Origin: an uncultured Bacteroides sp.
GTDB taxonomy: Bacteria; Bacteroidota; Bacteroidia; Bacteroidales; Bacteroidaceae
Assembly (NCBI GenBank): GCA_949294185.1
Contig: CASFGA010000008.1
Location: 95,367 to 159,366, forward strand
DNA: 64,000 nucleotides
Direction: 5' to 3'
In this document: piece after piece, positions 9,043 through 18,300 of the stretch
Numbering within the stretch: position 1 is the first letter of the stretch
How the letters are laid out: the number at the start of each line of letters is the position of its first letter
The notes under the pieces: model-generated
Told to the model about the DNA's origin: nothing
Seen by the model: only the letters and a program-made list of their open reading frames with translations
Databases searched by the model: none
Made by a program: the position numbers and the translations under genes

Positions 9043-9288
9043 ATGAAAAAGACAGTGAAGTATCACGTTCCTCAGAAAGGAATTTATTTGTATGCTCATG
9101 TTCATGACGAAAAAACGGAGATGATTGTATTGAACAGCACTGACAGCGAACAGACATTGTCGGCCGAACATTACAATGTCTTGACCAAAGGGTCGAAGAC
9201 GGGCAAGGAAATTGCAAGCGGAAAGCCGGTAGATTTTACTCAGGGGCTGGTCTTGTCGGCTCGCAAATCGTTGGTAATTGAATTTTAA
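9043..9288 (+). CDS. Stand-alone cyclomaltodextrinase C-terminal-like domain
   Basis: An 81-residue protein without signal peptide. The pattern KGIYLYAHVHDEKTEMIVLN...TLSAEHYNVL...GKEIASGKPVDF...LSARKSLVIEF matches the all-beta C-terminal domain of cyclomaltodextrinases and other GH13 amylases, where it packs on the catalytic barrel, but no barrel is encoded nearby. It has its own -7 box and terminator, so it looks like a real gene and not debris. It may be a cytoplasmic domain that pairs with a GH13 enzyme elsewhere; this is inference. Confidence 0.78.
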   Translation: MKKTVKYHVPQKGIYLYAHVHDEKTEMIVLNSTDSEQTLSAEHYNVLTKGSKTGKEIASGKPVDFTQGLVLSARKSLVIEF

Positions 9289-9305
9289 AGAATTTGTTGG
9301 GTACG

Positions 9306-9346
9306 GTCTCCCTTTTGCGGTGGAAAGCAAAAAGGGAGACTTTTTT
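9306..9346 (+). terminator. Terminator after orphan domain gene
   Basis: Stem GTCTCCCTTTTGC / GCAAAAAGGGAGAC followed by TTTTTT. Confidence 0.85.
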
Positions 9347-9349
9347 GTT

Positions 9350-10615
9350 TCAGCAGTCTTGAAAGTCGAGAGACAGTTGGCGTTCGTCGGTCTTTCGGGG
9401 CGATTTGGGTAAAAGCAGTTTTCTTACGCCGGCACTGCCCAACTCGTGAATGGTCTTTTCAGGCAGTTCGTGACAGGTGATGAAATAGCGTGCCTTTTTT
9501 ATGACGGCTCCCATCTTTTTCAGTTCATAAAAGCCGATGCGTGAAAAGCGGCGTGACGCTACGATAAGCCGTGCCGACCTGACTCCGATGCCTGGAACGC
9601 GGAGCAGTGCTTCATAGTCGGCAGTGTTGATATTGACCGGAAAAAACTCCGGGTGGCGGAGTGCCCACGACAGCTTGGGGTCTATTTCCAGATCCAGGTC
9701 GGGAGTCGTATCGTTTACCAGTTCATCCACGGAAAATTGATAGTACCGCAAGAGCCAGTCTGCCTGATAAAGGCGGTTTTCTCTGACTAAAGGCGGTTGC
9801 TTCAGGGCGGGAAGCCGCTTGTCGTATGTATTGACGGAAATGTATCCGGAGTAATACACGCGTTTCATGGTGGGGCGTTGGTAGAGAGCGGCTGAAACGT
9901 TCAGGATATCCTTGTCTGTTTCAGAGGTGGCTCCGACAATCATCTGCGTGCTTTGGCCTCCGGGCGCAAAGCGTGGAGCATACCGGTATTTTTTCCGTTC
10001 TTCAATGCTTTCGGTAACTCCTTGTTGGATGTATTGCATGGGCAGATATACGCTCCGATGGTCTTTTTCCGGTGCGAGCCGTTTCAGGTTTGCTTCGGTC
10101 GGTATTTCCAGATTCACACTCAGGCGGTCAGCGTACAGTCCGGCCTGATGAACGAGTTCCTGACTTGCGCCCGGAATGCTTTTCAGGTGAATGTAACCGT
10201 TGAAACGGTGCTTTTCCCGAAGGTCTTTGGCCACTCTTACAAGACGCTCCATCGTGTAGTCCGGATTGCGCACCACGCCCGAACTGAGAAAAAGTCCTTC
10301 GATGTAGTTGCGGCGATAGAACTCTATGGTAAGTTCCACCAGTTCGCTGACAGAAAACGTTGCCCGTGGAATGTCATTGCTGATGCGGTTGATGCAGTAG
10401 GCGCAGTCGTAGATGCAATAGTTTGTCAGCATGATTTTGAGCAGTGAGATGCATCTTCCGTCTTCCGTAAAGCTGTGGCAGATGCCCCATCCGCCTACCG
10501 TATTGCCCAAACCACCCTTTGCGTTCCGGCGGGAAGTGCCGCTCGAAGCACATGAGACATCGTATTTGGCCGATTCGGCCAAAACTTTCAGTTTGTTTAA
10601 TACCTGTTCGTTCAT
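9350..10615 (-). CDS. Putative DNA modification/repair radical SAM protein
   Basis: A 421-residue radical SAM protein of the SplB-related group annotated as putative DNA modification/repair. The 4Fe-4S motif is CIYDCAYC (CxxxCxxC) and is preceded by a Cys-containing N-terminal region; a helix-hairpin-helix segment (LLRVPGIGVRSARLIV) near residues 335-350 suggests DNA binding. ATG 10615 is preferred over the upstream in-frame ATG at 10666 because a TAACTTTG box lies between them. The DUF4130 partner that often accompanies this family is not next to it in the window. Reaction and substrate are unknown. Confidence 0.9.
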   Translation of the reverse strand: MNEQVLNKLKVLAESAKYDVSCASSGTSRRNAKGGLGNTVGGWGICHSFTEDGRCISLLKIMLTNYCIYDCAYCINRISNDIPRATFSVSELVELTIEFYRRNYIEGLFLSSGVVRNPDYTMERLVRVAKDLREKHRFNGYIHLKSIPGASQELVHQAGLYADRLSVNLEIPTEANLKRLAPEKDHRSVYLPMQYIQQGVTESIEERKKYRYAPRFAPGGQSTQMIVGATSETDKDILNVSAALYQRPTMKRVYYSGYISVNTYDKRLPALKQPPLVRENRLYQADWLLRYYQFSVDELVNDTTPDLDLEIDPKLSWALRHPEFFPVNINTADYEALLRVPGIGVRSARLIVASRRFSRIGFYELKKMGAVIKKARYFITCHELPEKTIHELGSAGVRKLLLPKSPRKTDERQLSLDFQDC

Positions 10616-10635
10616 CCCAGACTGTATGTAACAAA

Positions 10636-10643
10636 CAAAGTTA
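10636..10643 (-). promoter_or_regulatory. Bacteroides-type -7 box (TAACTTTG)
   Basis: On the minus strand TAACTTTG, 21 bases before ATG 10615 of the radical SAM gene; it also argues for that start. Confidence 0.6.
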
Positions 10644-10687
10644 CTTACTCTTTCCGAACCATGCAATGGGTTTTCCGAAATTTATCG

Positions 10688-10695
10688 TACCTTTG
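10688..10695 (+). promoter_or_regulatory. Bacteroides-type -7 box (TACCTTTG)
   Basis: TACCTTTG matches TAnnTTTG and lies 30 bases before the EamA transporter start. Confidence 0.6.
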
Positions 10696-10725
10696 CACGC
10701 TGATTGGATATAAACCGGATTCATT

Positions 10726-11631
10726 ATGTGGTTATTGCTTGCCTTTTGCTCGGCGGCGTTGCTGGGCTTTTATGATGTGTTCAAGAAGAAATCGTTGGCC
10801 AATAATGCCGTTCTGCCCGTATTGGGGCTGAATACGCTTTTCTCAAGTCTGATATTTCTGCCTTTCATCCTTGTTTCCTGGCTAAGGCCGGAGTGGCTGG
10901 AGAACACGTTGTTTTTTGTTCCGCAGGTGGGATGGGAAGTGCATAAGTTCATTATTCTGAAGTCGCTGATAGTGCTTTCTTCATGGACGTTCGGCTATTT
11001 CGGCATGAAGTATCTGCCTCTAACCATCGTAGGCCCTATCAATGCCACCCGTCCGGTCATGACTTTGGTGGGTGCCTTGCTTATCTTCGGCGAGCGGCTT
11101 AATGTATATCAGTGGATAGGGGTGCTGCTGGCCATCGTTTCGTTCTTTATGCTGAGCCGTTCGGGCAAGAAAGAGGGGATTGACTTTCAGCATAACAAGT
11201 GGATTTGGTTTGTGGTGTTGGCCGCTTTGTTGGGGGCTGTGAGCGGACTTTATGACAAATATCTCATGAAGCAGTTCGATAACATGGTGGTACAGTCGTG
11301 GTATAACGTTTATCAGCTTTTCCTGATGGGAGGCGTGCTGATGTTTCTTTGGCTTCCGCGGCGCAAGACGACCACCCCTTTCCGTTGGGACTGGTGCATT
11401 ATTCTGATTTCCATATTTCTTTCGGCTGCCGATTTCGTTTATTTTTACGCCTTGAGCATGGACGGTTCGATGATTTCCATCGTTTCGATGGTGCGGCGCG
11501 GAAGTGTCATTGTGTCTTTCCTTTTCGGGGCCATGGTGTTCCGCGAAAAGAATCTTCGCAGCAAGGCGGTCGACCTTTTGCTGGTGCTTATCGGAATGTT
11601 TTTTCTGTATCTGGGCAGTGTGCTGGGCTGA
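10726..11631 (+). CDS. EamA/DMT-family transporter
   Basis: A 301-residue inner-membrane protein with about ten hydrophobic segments arranged as two EamA repeats of five (first half to ~residue 145, second from ~residue 160). The typical GERL segment after helix four is present (LLIFGERLNVYQWIG) with its counterpart VFREKNLRSKA in the second half. Family members export or import small metabolites; the substrate cannot be told. Its last 44 bases overlap the convergent fur-type gene. Confidence 0.92.
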   Translation: MWLLLAFCSAALLGFYDVFKKKSLANNAVLPVLGLNTLFSSLIFLPFILVSWLRPEWLENTLFFVPQVGWEVHKFIILKSLIVLSSWTFGYFGMKYLPLTIVGPINATRPVMTLVGALLIFGERLNVYQWIGVLLAIVSFFMLSRSGKKEGIDFQHNKWIWFVVLAALLGAVSGLYDKYLMKQFDNMVVQSWYNVYQLFLMGGVLMFLWLPRRKTTTPFRWDWCIILISIFLSAADFVYFYALSMDGSMISIVSMVRRGSVIVSFLFGAMVFREKNLRSKAVDLLLVLIGMFFLYLGSVLG

Positions 11632-12049
11632 GGCGGCGGGCGCATTCCGCGCACGTTCCCTTTATGATATAGTTCACCTTGCGGGCAATGAATCCGTCGG
11701 GGATATCGACAGGAGGAATCAGGTCGTTGTCCAGACAATAGGTTTTGCCGCAGCATTCGCAGTAGAAGTGGCAATGAGCCTCTTCCTTTTTGCAGTGGCC
11801 GTGGTTGTGGCACAGGCAATACTTCAGCGAACCGCTTCCGTCGTCTACGCTATGTATAAGGCGGTGTTCATGAAAGAGCGTCAGCGTGCGGAAGATTACC
11901 GACTTGTCGATGCTTTGCAGTTGTTCTTCCAGACTGCCCAGACTGAACGTATCTTTGGTTTCTGCGATGGCTCCGTAGATGAGAAGCCGGGCAGAGGTAG
12001 GGCGTATGCCTGCTTCTTCCAGGATGGGACAGTAGTCTTGCGTTTTCAT
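11588..12049 (-). CDS. Fur-family metalloregulator
   Basis: A 153-residue Fur-type repressor: N-terminal winged helix with GIRPTSARLLIYGAI and the recognition-helix region SVIFRTLTLFHEHRLI, then a metal-binding dimerisation domain with HCHFYCECCGKTYC and a second pair GTCAEC that fit the structural zinc site. The linker is unusually rich in His/Cys (CHNHGHCKKEEAHCHF). Whether it senses iron, zinc or peroxide is not decidable; the Cys-rich sites make a Zur-like role possible. Convergent with, and overlapping, the EamA gene by 44 bases. Confidence 0.93.
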   Translation of the reverse strand: MKTQDYCPILEEAGIRPTSARLLIYGAIAETKDTFSLGSLEEQLQSIDKSVIFRTLTLFHEHRLIHSVDDGSGSLKYCLCHNHGHCKKEEAHCHFYCECCGKTYCLDNDLIPPVDIPDGFIARKVNYIIKGTCAECARRLSPAHCPDTEKTFR

Positions 12050-12253
12050 CAGTCGTTTTTTTGTTGGTTGTCATGCAAAGATAGGAATCTCTTTTTGCAA
12101 TCCGGTTGCAAAGACGCCTTTTCTTTTCGGTTTCTCACGCAGGCCGACGGCTTTTCATGCGGATATCGTCTGGCGGGATGGGCATGATGTGACAATTTCA
12201 TCACGGGGAAACAGAAATATTGTCTTGGCGGAATGAATGGATTGAAACAGAAA

Positions 12254-12291
12254 AAGCCTGCCCCCGGTCTTGCAACCGGCGGGGCAGGCTT
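12254..12291 (-). terminator. Terminator after hsp20
   Basis: Stem AAGCCTGCCCC / GGGGCAGGCTT; on the minus strand it runs into TTTTT, just after the Hsp20 stop. Confidence 0.85.
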
Positions 12292-12311
12292 GCACTAATT
12301 ATGTACTGCCT

Positions 12312-12749
12312 TTATTTGATTTCAATCTGGCGGCTTACCTTGGATCTTTCTTCGGGTGTGCGTTTCGGAAGTTCAATGGTCAATACGCCGTCACTGACAT
12401 TGGCACTGATTTTATCCTTTTCCACATCTTCCGGAAGAACCAGAGCTTGCTGGAATTTTGAGTAGGAAAACTCGCGGCGCAGATACTTCTTGTTTTCCTT
12501 GTCCTCTTCCTTCGTCTCATTTTTCTTCTCCATCGTGATGACCAGTTCGTTGTCTTCACTCAGATGGATGTTGAAATCATCTTTTGTCATGCCCGGAGCA
12601 GCCACTTCCACCTTATAATCCTTGTCGCTTTCGCTTACATTGATTGCGGGAGCCGTAGCGTTGGTTCTTACCATCCAGTCATTGTCGAAGAAATCATTAA
12701 AGATACTCGGTAACCAGTTCTGATTGTTGTATTTTCTAACAGGCATCAT
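12312..12749 (-). CDS. Hsp20/alpha-crystallin small heat-shock protein
   Basis: A 145-residue small heat-shock protein. The alpha-crystallin domain spans about residues 35-130 (INVSESDKDYKVEVAAPGM at its start, ISANVSDGVLTIELPK at its end) and the C-terminus has the IxI anchor (IEI) used in oligomer assembly. It is an ATP-independent holdase in the cytoplasm. It is a single-gene unit ended by a clear terminator; 264 bases separate it from the SIMPL gene upstream, which must contain its promoter, though no consensus box is evident. Confidence 0.96.
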   Translation of the reverse strand: MMPVRKYNNQNWLPSIFNDFFDNDWMVRTNATAPAINVSESDKDYKVEVAAPGMTKDDFNIHLSEDNELVITMEKKNETKEEDKENKKYLRREFSYSKFQQALVLPEDVEKDKISANVSDGVLTIELPKRTPEERSKVSRQIEIK

Positions 12750-13013
12750 AGTTGTAATCTCCTATATTTAAGTTATACATTCAGTTTGTTTTCCGAATCC
12801 TTCCGCCTTTCGGCTTCGCGATTCGCCTAATGTACTGCAAACCCTGTGCCGCCTGTCGGAACGGGAGGGAATGGCTGCGGAGATTTTAAACCTGTGAAAA
12901 CCTTTTTAAACCGTGTCGTCCGGATTTTAATCCTGTGCATACATTGTTAACGCACGGAACTGACACTGTACTGACAGATTGCTACATCCGGAGACTAATT
13001 GTCAGATTTTTCC

Positions 13014-13718
13014 TTAGTTCTTCAATGAATAGCTGACGGTAGTCACCACTCGCACTTTCTTTATGTACGGAGTGTTGGCGTCACGGTCGTTGATGCTGAA
13101 CTGGCCCTGATTGGCATACCGTATCTTGCCCAGTTCGCTTTCAGAGTCCTTGGCAAACTTTTCGGCTGCTTCGCGGGCGTTTTTTGTCGCCTCTTCAATC
13201 ATCTGCGGTTTGATCTTGTTCAGGCTAGTATATTCATACTGCACCCTGTACTGATACTCGCCCGAAGTGATGGCTATGCCCCGTTTCAGCAGTTCGCTCT
13301 GCTCGCTGATAAGTTTGCGCACCAGGTCAACCTTGTCCGAAGTGACGGTGATGACAGTCGTTACATTGTAGCGGTAGTTGTTTGCCTGCGTGTTTCCGTA
13401 GCGTTCGGCTTTCAGGTCGATGATTTCGGGGGCGTTGACGCTGATTTCGCTTTCGGCCAGTCCCTTTTCCTTCAGAAACTGCATGATGGTTTGGTTCGAG
13501 CGTTTTATTTCATCATACAGTGCGCCGAGGTCGTTTCCTATACTCTTGTATACGAGCGGCCAGGTAACCTTGTCGGCTGCCACTTCCATTTCAGCCAGTC
13601 CCTTTACATTAACGTTGCGGTCTTTCTCTGCAAAGTCGTTGAATCCTTTTTCAATGAACACACCCAACAGCAGCAATCCGATAGCGAGAATGGCTGCTTC
13701 AATTCTGTAATTCTTCAT
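13014..13718 (-). CDS. SIMPL (DUF541) domain protein
   Basis: A 234-residue protein with an N-terminal membrane anchor or signal (residues 7-25) and a SIMPL/DUF541 domain covering the rest, including the typical VNVKGLAEMEVAADKVTW start and the ARE AAEKFAKDS helix near residue 190. SIMPL proteins are periplasmic or membrane-associated; several are linked to oxidative stress or signalling but no enzymatic role is settled. It is followed in the same direction by no close gene, so it is probably monocistronic. Confidence 0.9.
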   Translation of the reverse strand: MKNYRIEAAILAIGLLLLGVFIEKGFNDFAEKDRNVNVKGLAEMEVAADKVTWPLVYKSIGNDLGALYDEIKRSNQTIMQFLKEKGLAESEISVNAPEIIDLKAERYGNTQANNYRYNVTTVITVTSDKVDLVRKLISEQSELLKRGIAITSGEYQYRVQYEYTSLNKIKPQMIEEATKNAREAAEKFAKDSESELGKIRYANQGQFSINDRDANTPYIKKVRVVTTVSYSLKN

Positions 13719-13759
13719 AATCGTTCAGTTTTATAAGTGGATAATAGGTCTTTATATGT

Positions 13760-14605
13760 CTACAGGTTGGTCTTGAAATGATAATCGGCCAGTTCCCCGA
13801 TAGGATTTTTAACAAACAGTCCCGTAATAAGGTTCAGGGATGCAGCCGTTTCTTTGATTTCATCCTGAAAAAACCAGGCTACCGAACCGGTGAAAGAGAC
13901 AGGCAGTGTGCTTTGATAAGGCAGCACATTGCGGTGGAAAAATTCGCGGAAGCTTCGGGTCAGGAAATCATGTACCTCACTATGGCCTTTATACCTATAT
14001 ATATAAGGAACAATCCCAGACAGGAAACGGTTGGCATGTGGTCGGCGGTAAACGCGTTCGAGAATGGAAGCGGGCGTTTCTTTAAGTTCGTCCAACAGTC
14101 CGTCATAAAGAGCCGTAGGGAGGATGCCTTTCATGCAGTCGGCTAGAAAGTGTTTGCCTAAACAGGCCCCGCTTCCTTCATCACCCAGAATGTATCCAAG
14201 CGGCGGAATGTTGCGGACAATCCGCTGTCCGTCATAGAGACAGGAGTTTGAGCCGGTTCCTAAAATGCAGGCGATGCCTGCCCGGTCTTTGCACAGTGCG
14301 CGTGCGGCACCGAGCAGATCCGTCTCGACATGAAGTTCTGTTGAGGGAAAATTTTCTCCCAATATGTCTGAAATGATTTTCGACTGTGGAGGAATGCAGC
14401 CTGCTCCATAGAAAAAAATGGCGCGGATGCTAGAGATAGAGCAGGGGAGAGCCGGCACAAGCTGTTGTCGGATAATGTCACGTATCTTCTCTTCCGGCTG
14501 ATGGAACGGGTTGATTCCTTCGGTCTGGATTACGATATGACCGTTCGGGCTGTTGTCTATGCACCAGTCGGTCTTGGTGGCTCCGCTGTCGGCAAGAATG
14601 ATCAA
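13760..14605 (-). CDS. BadF/BadG-type N-acetylglucosamine kinase-like ATPase
   Basis: A 281-residue ASKHA-fold kinase. The phosphate-1 loop MIILADSGATKTDW is at the very N-terminus and further nucleotide-binding blocks are CILGTGSNSCLYDG and LGDEGSGACLGK. Eukaryotic-type N-acetylglucosamine kinase is the closest characterised relative, so phosphorylation of an amino sugar such as GlcNAc is plausible, and would fit the amino-sugar genes at 44-46 kb, but this is inference. It lies downstream of the FKBP gene with a hairpin between them. Confidence 0.87.
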   Translation of the reverse strand: MIILADSGATKTDWCIDNSPNGHIVIQTEGINPFHQPEEKIRDIIRQQLVPALPCSISSIRAIFFYGAGCIPPQSKIISDILGENFPSTELHVETDLLGAARALCKDRAGIACILGTGSNSCLYDGQRIVRNIPPLGYILGDEGSGACLGKHFLADCMKGILPTALYDGLLDELKETPASILERVYRRPHANRFLSGIVPYIYRYKGHSEVHDFLTRSFREFFHRNVLPYQSTLPVSFTGSVAWFFQDEIKETAASLNLITGLFVKNPIGELADYHFKTNL

Positions 14606-14638
14606 GGTTAAAAGATTTTATGGATTGGTTGTAAGGGA

Positions 14639-14667
14639 ATTGCCCCGATGCTGTTTGTCGGGGCAAT
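14639..14667 (-). terminator. Hairpin between FKBP and kinase genes
   Basis: Perfect 10-bp stem ATTGCCCCGA / TCGGGGCAAT in the gap after the FKBP stop. No clear T run follows on the minus strand, so it may attenuate or stabilise rather than terminate. Confidence 0.5.
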
Positions 14668-14683
14668 CCTTTCTTTGTCAATA

Positions 14684-15271
14684 TCAATGGCAGTGTCCGC
14701 ATCCGCTTCCGCAGCAGCCGTCGTCTTCATCGTGGCCGCCGCATCCGCCTCCGCATCCTTCACATCCTCCGCCACATCCTTCTCCACTCATGGCCTTGAG
14801 GATATCTTCCACTTCCTTGTTGGTAGCGTCGCGCATTTCAATCACTTTTCCCTCGAAGGTCAGGTCTTTTCCTGCGTGGGGATGATTCAGGTCGAGCACC
14901 ACCTTGTCTTCCGTAATTTCGCCCACATTGGCATAGAAGCGGTTGCCTTCCGAATCGTTCAGCATGATGATGTTTCCCTCGAAAATGTTCTCGCTGTCGA
15001 AATTTCCGTCTGGGTCGCGGAACATGCTTTTCGGTACCTGCCGCACATTGTCTTCGTTGCGCTCGCCGTATGCTTCTGCACAAGGAATGGTAAAGCAGAA
15101 GTCATCTCCCTTGGTCAAGGCTGTAATTTCTTTTTCAAACCTGTCAAGCGTATAGCCGAGACCGGATATGAACTGGAAGGGATGCTCGGCAGGAGCTTCT
15201 TCCAGAAGTTCTTTTTTCCCGTCGGTTACGGCATACAGCTTATATGCCACTGTAATGTATTTGTTTTCCAT
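14684..15271 (-). CDS. slyD: SlyD-like FKBP peptidyl-prolyl isomerase
   Basis: A 195-residue FKBP-type isomerase with the insert-in-flap layout of SlyD: FKBP core strands at the N-terminus (VAYKLYAVTDG), the flap insert around residues 65-120 and the closing segment LDLNHPHAGKDLTFEGKV. The last ~33 residues are almost only Gly, Cys, His and acidic residues, a tail suited to binding Ni2+, Zn2+ or Cu2+ as in SlyD. ATG 15271 is chosen because the upstream extension crosses a TACCTTTG promoter box at 15305-15312. Confidence 0.93.
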   Translation of the reverse strand: MENKYITVAYKLYAVTDGKKELLEEAPAEHPFQFISGLGYTLDRFEKEITALTKGDDFCFTIPCAEAYGERNEDNVRQVPKSMFRDPDGNFDSENIFEGNIIMLNDSEGNRFYANVGEITEDKVVLDLNHPHAGKDLTFEGKVIEMRDATNKEVEDILKAMSGEGCGGGCEGCGGGCGGHDEDDGCCGSGCGHCH

Positions 15272-15304
15272 ACTGAATAAAAATTGTAAATAAAATAATT
15301 GCTG

Positions 15305-15312
15305 CAAAGGTA
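15305..15312 (-). promoter_or_regulatory. Bacteroides-type -7 box (TACCTTTG)
   Basis: Minus-strand TACCTTTG, 33 bases before the FKBP start at 15271; supports that start codon. Confidence 0.6.
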
Positions 15313-15339
15313 AGAAATAAAAACGGTTTCTCACTTTGT

Positions 15340-18300
15340 TTACTGGGCTTTCTTGCTCCGGTCGGCTTCTTTCAGCATCTCACGGACAGCGGCTTCCAGC
15401 TGTTCGTCTTCTCCTTTCTGCGATTTCTCCGGCGAGTTGTATACCTCTATGTCTGGCTTCAGCTCACGGTTTTCCATATAGTTGCCCTGCATGTCCATGC
15501 AGCCTACCTGCGGAATGCCGAAAATGATGCTTGGGTCAATCAGTGTTTCCCACCATACGGCAGTCATGGTTCCCGGTACGGGAGTGCCGATCAGCTTGCC
15601 TATTTCCAGCGTTTGATATACCCACGGGAATCCGTGTGCATTGCTGTAATTGTCTTCGCACACCAGTACGCACGATGGTTTGAGCCATTTGTTGAACGGG
15701 TCGCTGCCGATATATTGGCCGCGCGGCACGAAGCGTTGGTATTCTTTCCCGCTCAGTAGGGTGGCGAGGTCGTCGTGCAGCCATCCGCCGCCATTGTGAC
15801 GCGTGTCTACGATAACGGCTTCCTTGTTCCGGTTCTTGTCACTCAGCAGTTCGCTGTATACGGTGCGGAAGCTCGGACTGTCCATTCCCTGAACATGCAC
15901 ATAGGCAATGCGTCCGTCCGACAGTTTCTCGACCAACTGTTCGTTGCGTTTTACCCAACGCTTGTAAAGCAGTTCCGATTCTTCGGATGCGCTGATGGCT
16001 TTGACACTGACATTGAACCGCTTGCCGTCGGCAGGGTTATAGATTGAGAGGTATACGGGTTTTCCTGCCTTTCCTTCCAGAAGCGGATAATAATCCATAT
16101 CCTTTCCGATGGTTTGTCCGTCAATCTTTTCGATGATGCATCCGGCCGTCACGTCTGTTTTCTTGACAGCAAACGGGCCTTTGGCTATGACCTCCTGAAT
16201 TTTCAGTCCGTCTCCCGTATAGGAATTGTCATAGAATACTCCCAGACTGGCAGTCTGCAACGTGGCTCCCGGTGCACGGTAGCGCGCTCCTGTATGCGAG
16301 CCGTTCAGTTCGCCAAGCATCTCACTCAGCATTTCCTGGAAGTCGTAATTGTTGTTGATATAGGGAAGGAAGCGTGAGTAGCTGTCTTTATATCCTTTCC
16401 AGTCCGTTCCATGAAGATTTTCCACATAGAATTTGTCGGCCACCTGCTGCCAGATGTGCTCGAACATGTATTCACGCTCTCCGTATGGACGGTAGTTGAA
16501 AACCGCTTCAAACTCGATAGGCTTGATTTCCTTCTTGTCGATGTCGATTTTTTTGAGATTCCCTCTGGTGCACAGATAGATGTTTTCTCCCTTTTTGTCA
16601 GCAATGAGTGAACTGTATCCTACATCCTTCAGGATGATTTGGGTCTTGTTTTCTTTCAGGTCATGCTCCCATAAGTCATATCCGCCTTCGAATGAAGCCA
16701 GATAATACAGCTTGTCTCCCTTCGGAGTCAGTACGGCATCTCCCAACTGTGATGAGTTGACCGTCAGCCGGACAATACGGTCGAAACGGTTTTCCAGATC
16801 AAAAGTCAGAGGCTTTACTTCTTTCTCTTTATCGTCCTTGCTGCTCTTCTTTTTTTTGTCTGCCTCTTTTTTGTCTTCATCATCATTCTCATCCTCCTTT
16901 TCTTCCACGAGCGCAAGCTCTTCCTTGCTCATGCGGAAGCGTTCGTAAGCATCCAGGTCGAAAAACATGATGTAGACATCGCTTTCTGCTCCCCAACTGC
17001 CGTGGCTGCGATACCCGGCACGGTCGCTTTCCCATATCATGGCCTTTCCGTCGAGCACCCATTTGGCGTTCGAATCCGTGTATCCGCTTTCTGTCAAGTT
17101 ATGTATCTCTCCGTTTCCGGAAGCGTTTACCAAAGCCACATCATTGTTGTTCCATCCTCCGGTTCCTATATATCCGCTCAGCAGCCAATGGCTGTCCGGA
17201 CTCCATTCGAACCACTGGTCGCCGTCGCTGTAGGAATATTCGTATTTCCCGTCCATGACCGTGCGGACGGACTTGCTTTTCAGATTCAGCACACGCAGTG
17301 TGGTACGGTTTTCCAAGTAGGCAATCTCTTTTCCGTCCGGACTGTATTGGGGTTGGAAAGAAGTGACATTGGTGTTTGTCAGGCGTTCTTCCTTTATGTC
17401 GGTGGCATAGGTGAAAAGTTTTTCATCTTCTTTTGTAAGCGAAGCCTGGTAAATCTGCCATAATCCGTCGCGTTCGGAAGCGTATACAATGCTCCGTCCG
17501 TCGGGAGCAAAGTCGATGCTGCGTTCTTGATCGGGGGTGTCCGTTATCTGCCGCGTTGTCTTATATTCTACGGAAGTCACGAAAACATCTCCCCGCAGTA
17601 TGAAAGCCACTTCTTTGGCATCAGGCGACAGGGCGATTTCGGTAGCTCCAGAGGTGCGGATTTGGCGGATAAGGTCTTTATCGTTCTTGTCGGTAACGAT
17701 GTTGACAGACACTTTTTGCGGTGTGCCTCCTTCTTTTACCGTATAGATTTCACCGTTGTAACCGTAGCACAGGGTACCGTCGGTTGCGGCTGTGAGGAAA
17801 CGCACCGGATGCTTGGTATGATGCGTGAGCTGTGTCTCGCTTGTTCCGTCGATGCTGCGCTTGAACACATTGAACGAGCCTTGACTTTCGCTCAGATAAT
17901 AGAATGACTGTCCGTCGGCAGTCCATACCGGAGTGCGGTCTTCTCCCTTGAAAGAAGTAAGTTTCCGGTAGTTTCGTCCGTCTTCGCCGGACTGGCTCAG
18001 CCAAATGTCGCGGGTGATGGACGATGTGTGATGTTTGCGCCACGGGTCTTCATACCCCTTTTTGTCATGATATAATAAGGCTCCGTCTTTTCTTATACTG
18101 ATGTCTTCCATCGGAAGCGAAGAGAACATCGCAGGACGCCCCCCTTCCGTGCTGATTTCATAGACTTGCGGAAACTGGCTGTCGGGGAAAGTCATGTCTT
18201 TTGCATCGGGCATGAGTGAGGCGGAAAAAAGGATATGTCCGTTGTCGCGGAATGTAATGGGCGTTTCCGTTCCCGAATGAGTGGTCAGCCGTTTCGGCAT

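Noticed and set aside
14684..14790. Low-complexity CCG/GCA-rich tract that could look like a repeat array
   Set aside because: It encodes the Gly/Cys/His tail of the FKBP and the repeats are not regular; not a CRISPR or satellite.
16712..16948. Ser/Phe-rich 78-residue ORF
   Set aside because: Reverse reading of the Lys/Asp/Glu-rich linker of the tricorn-like protease.
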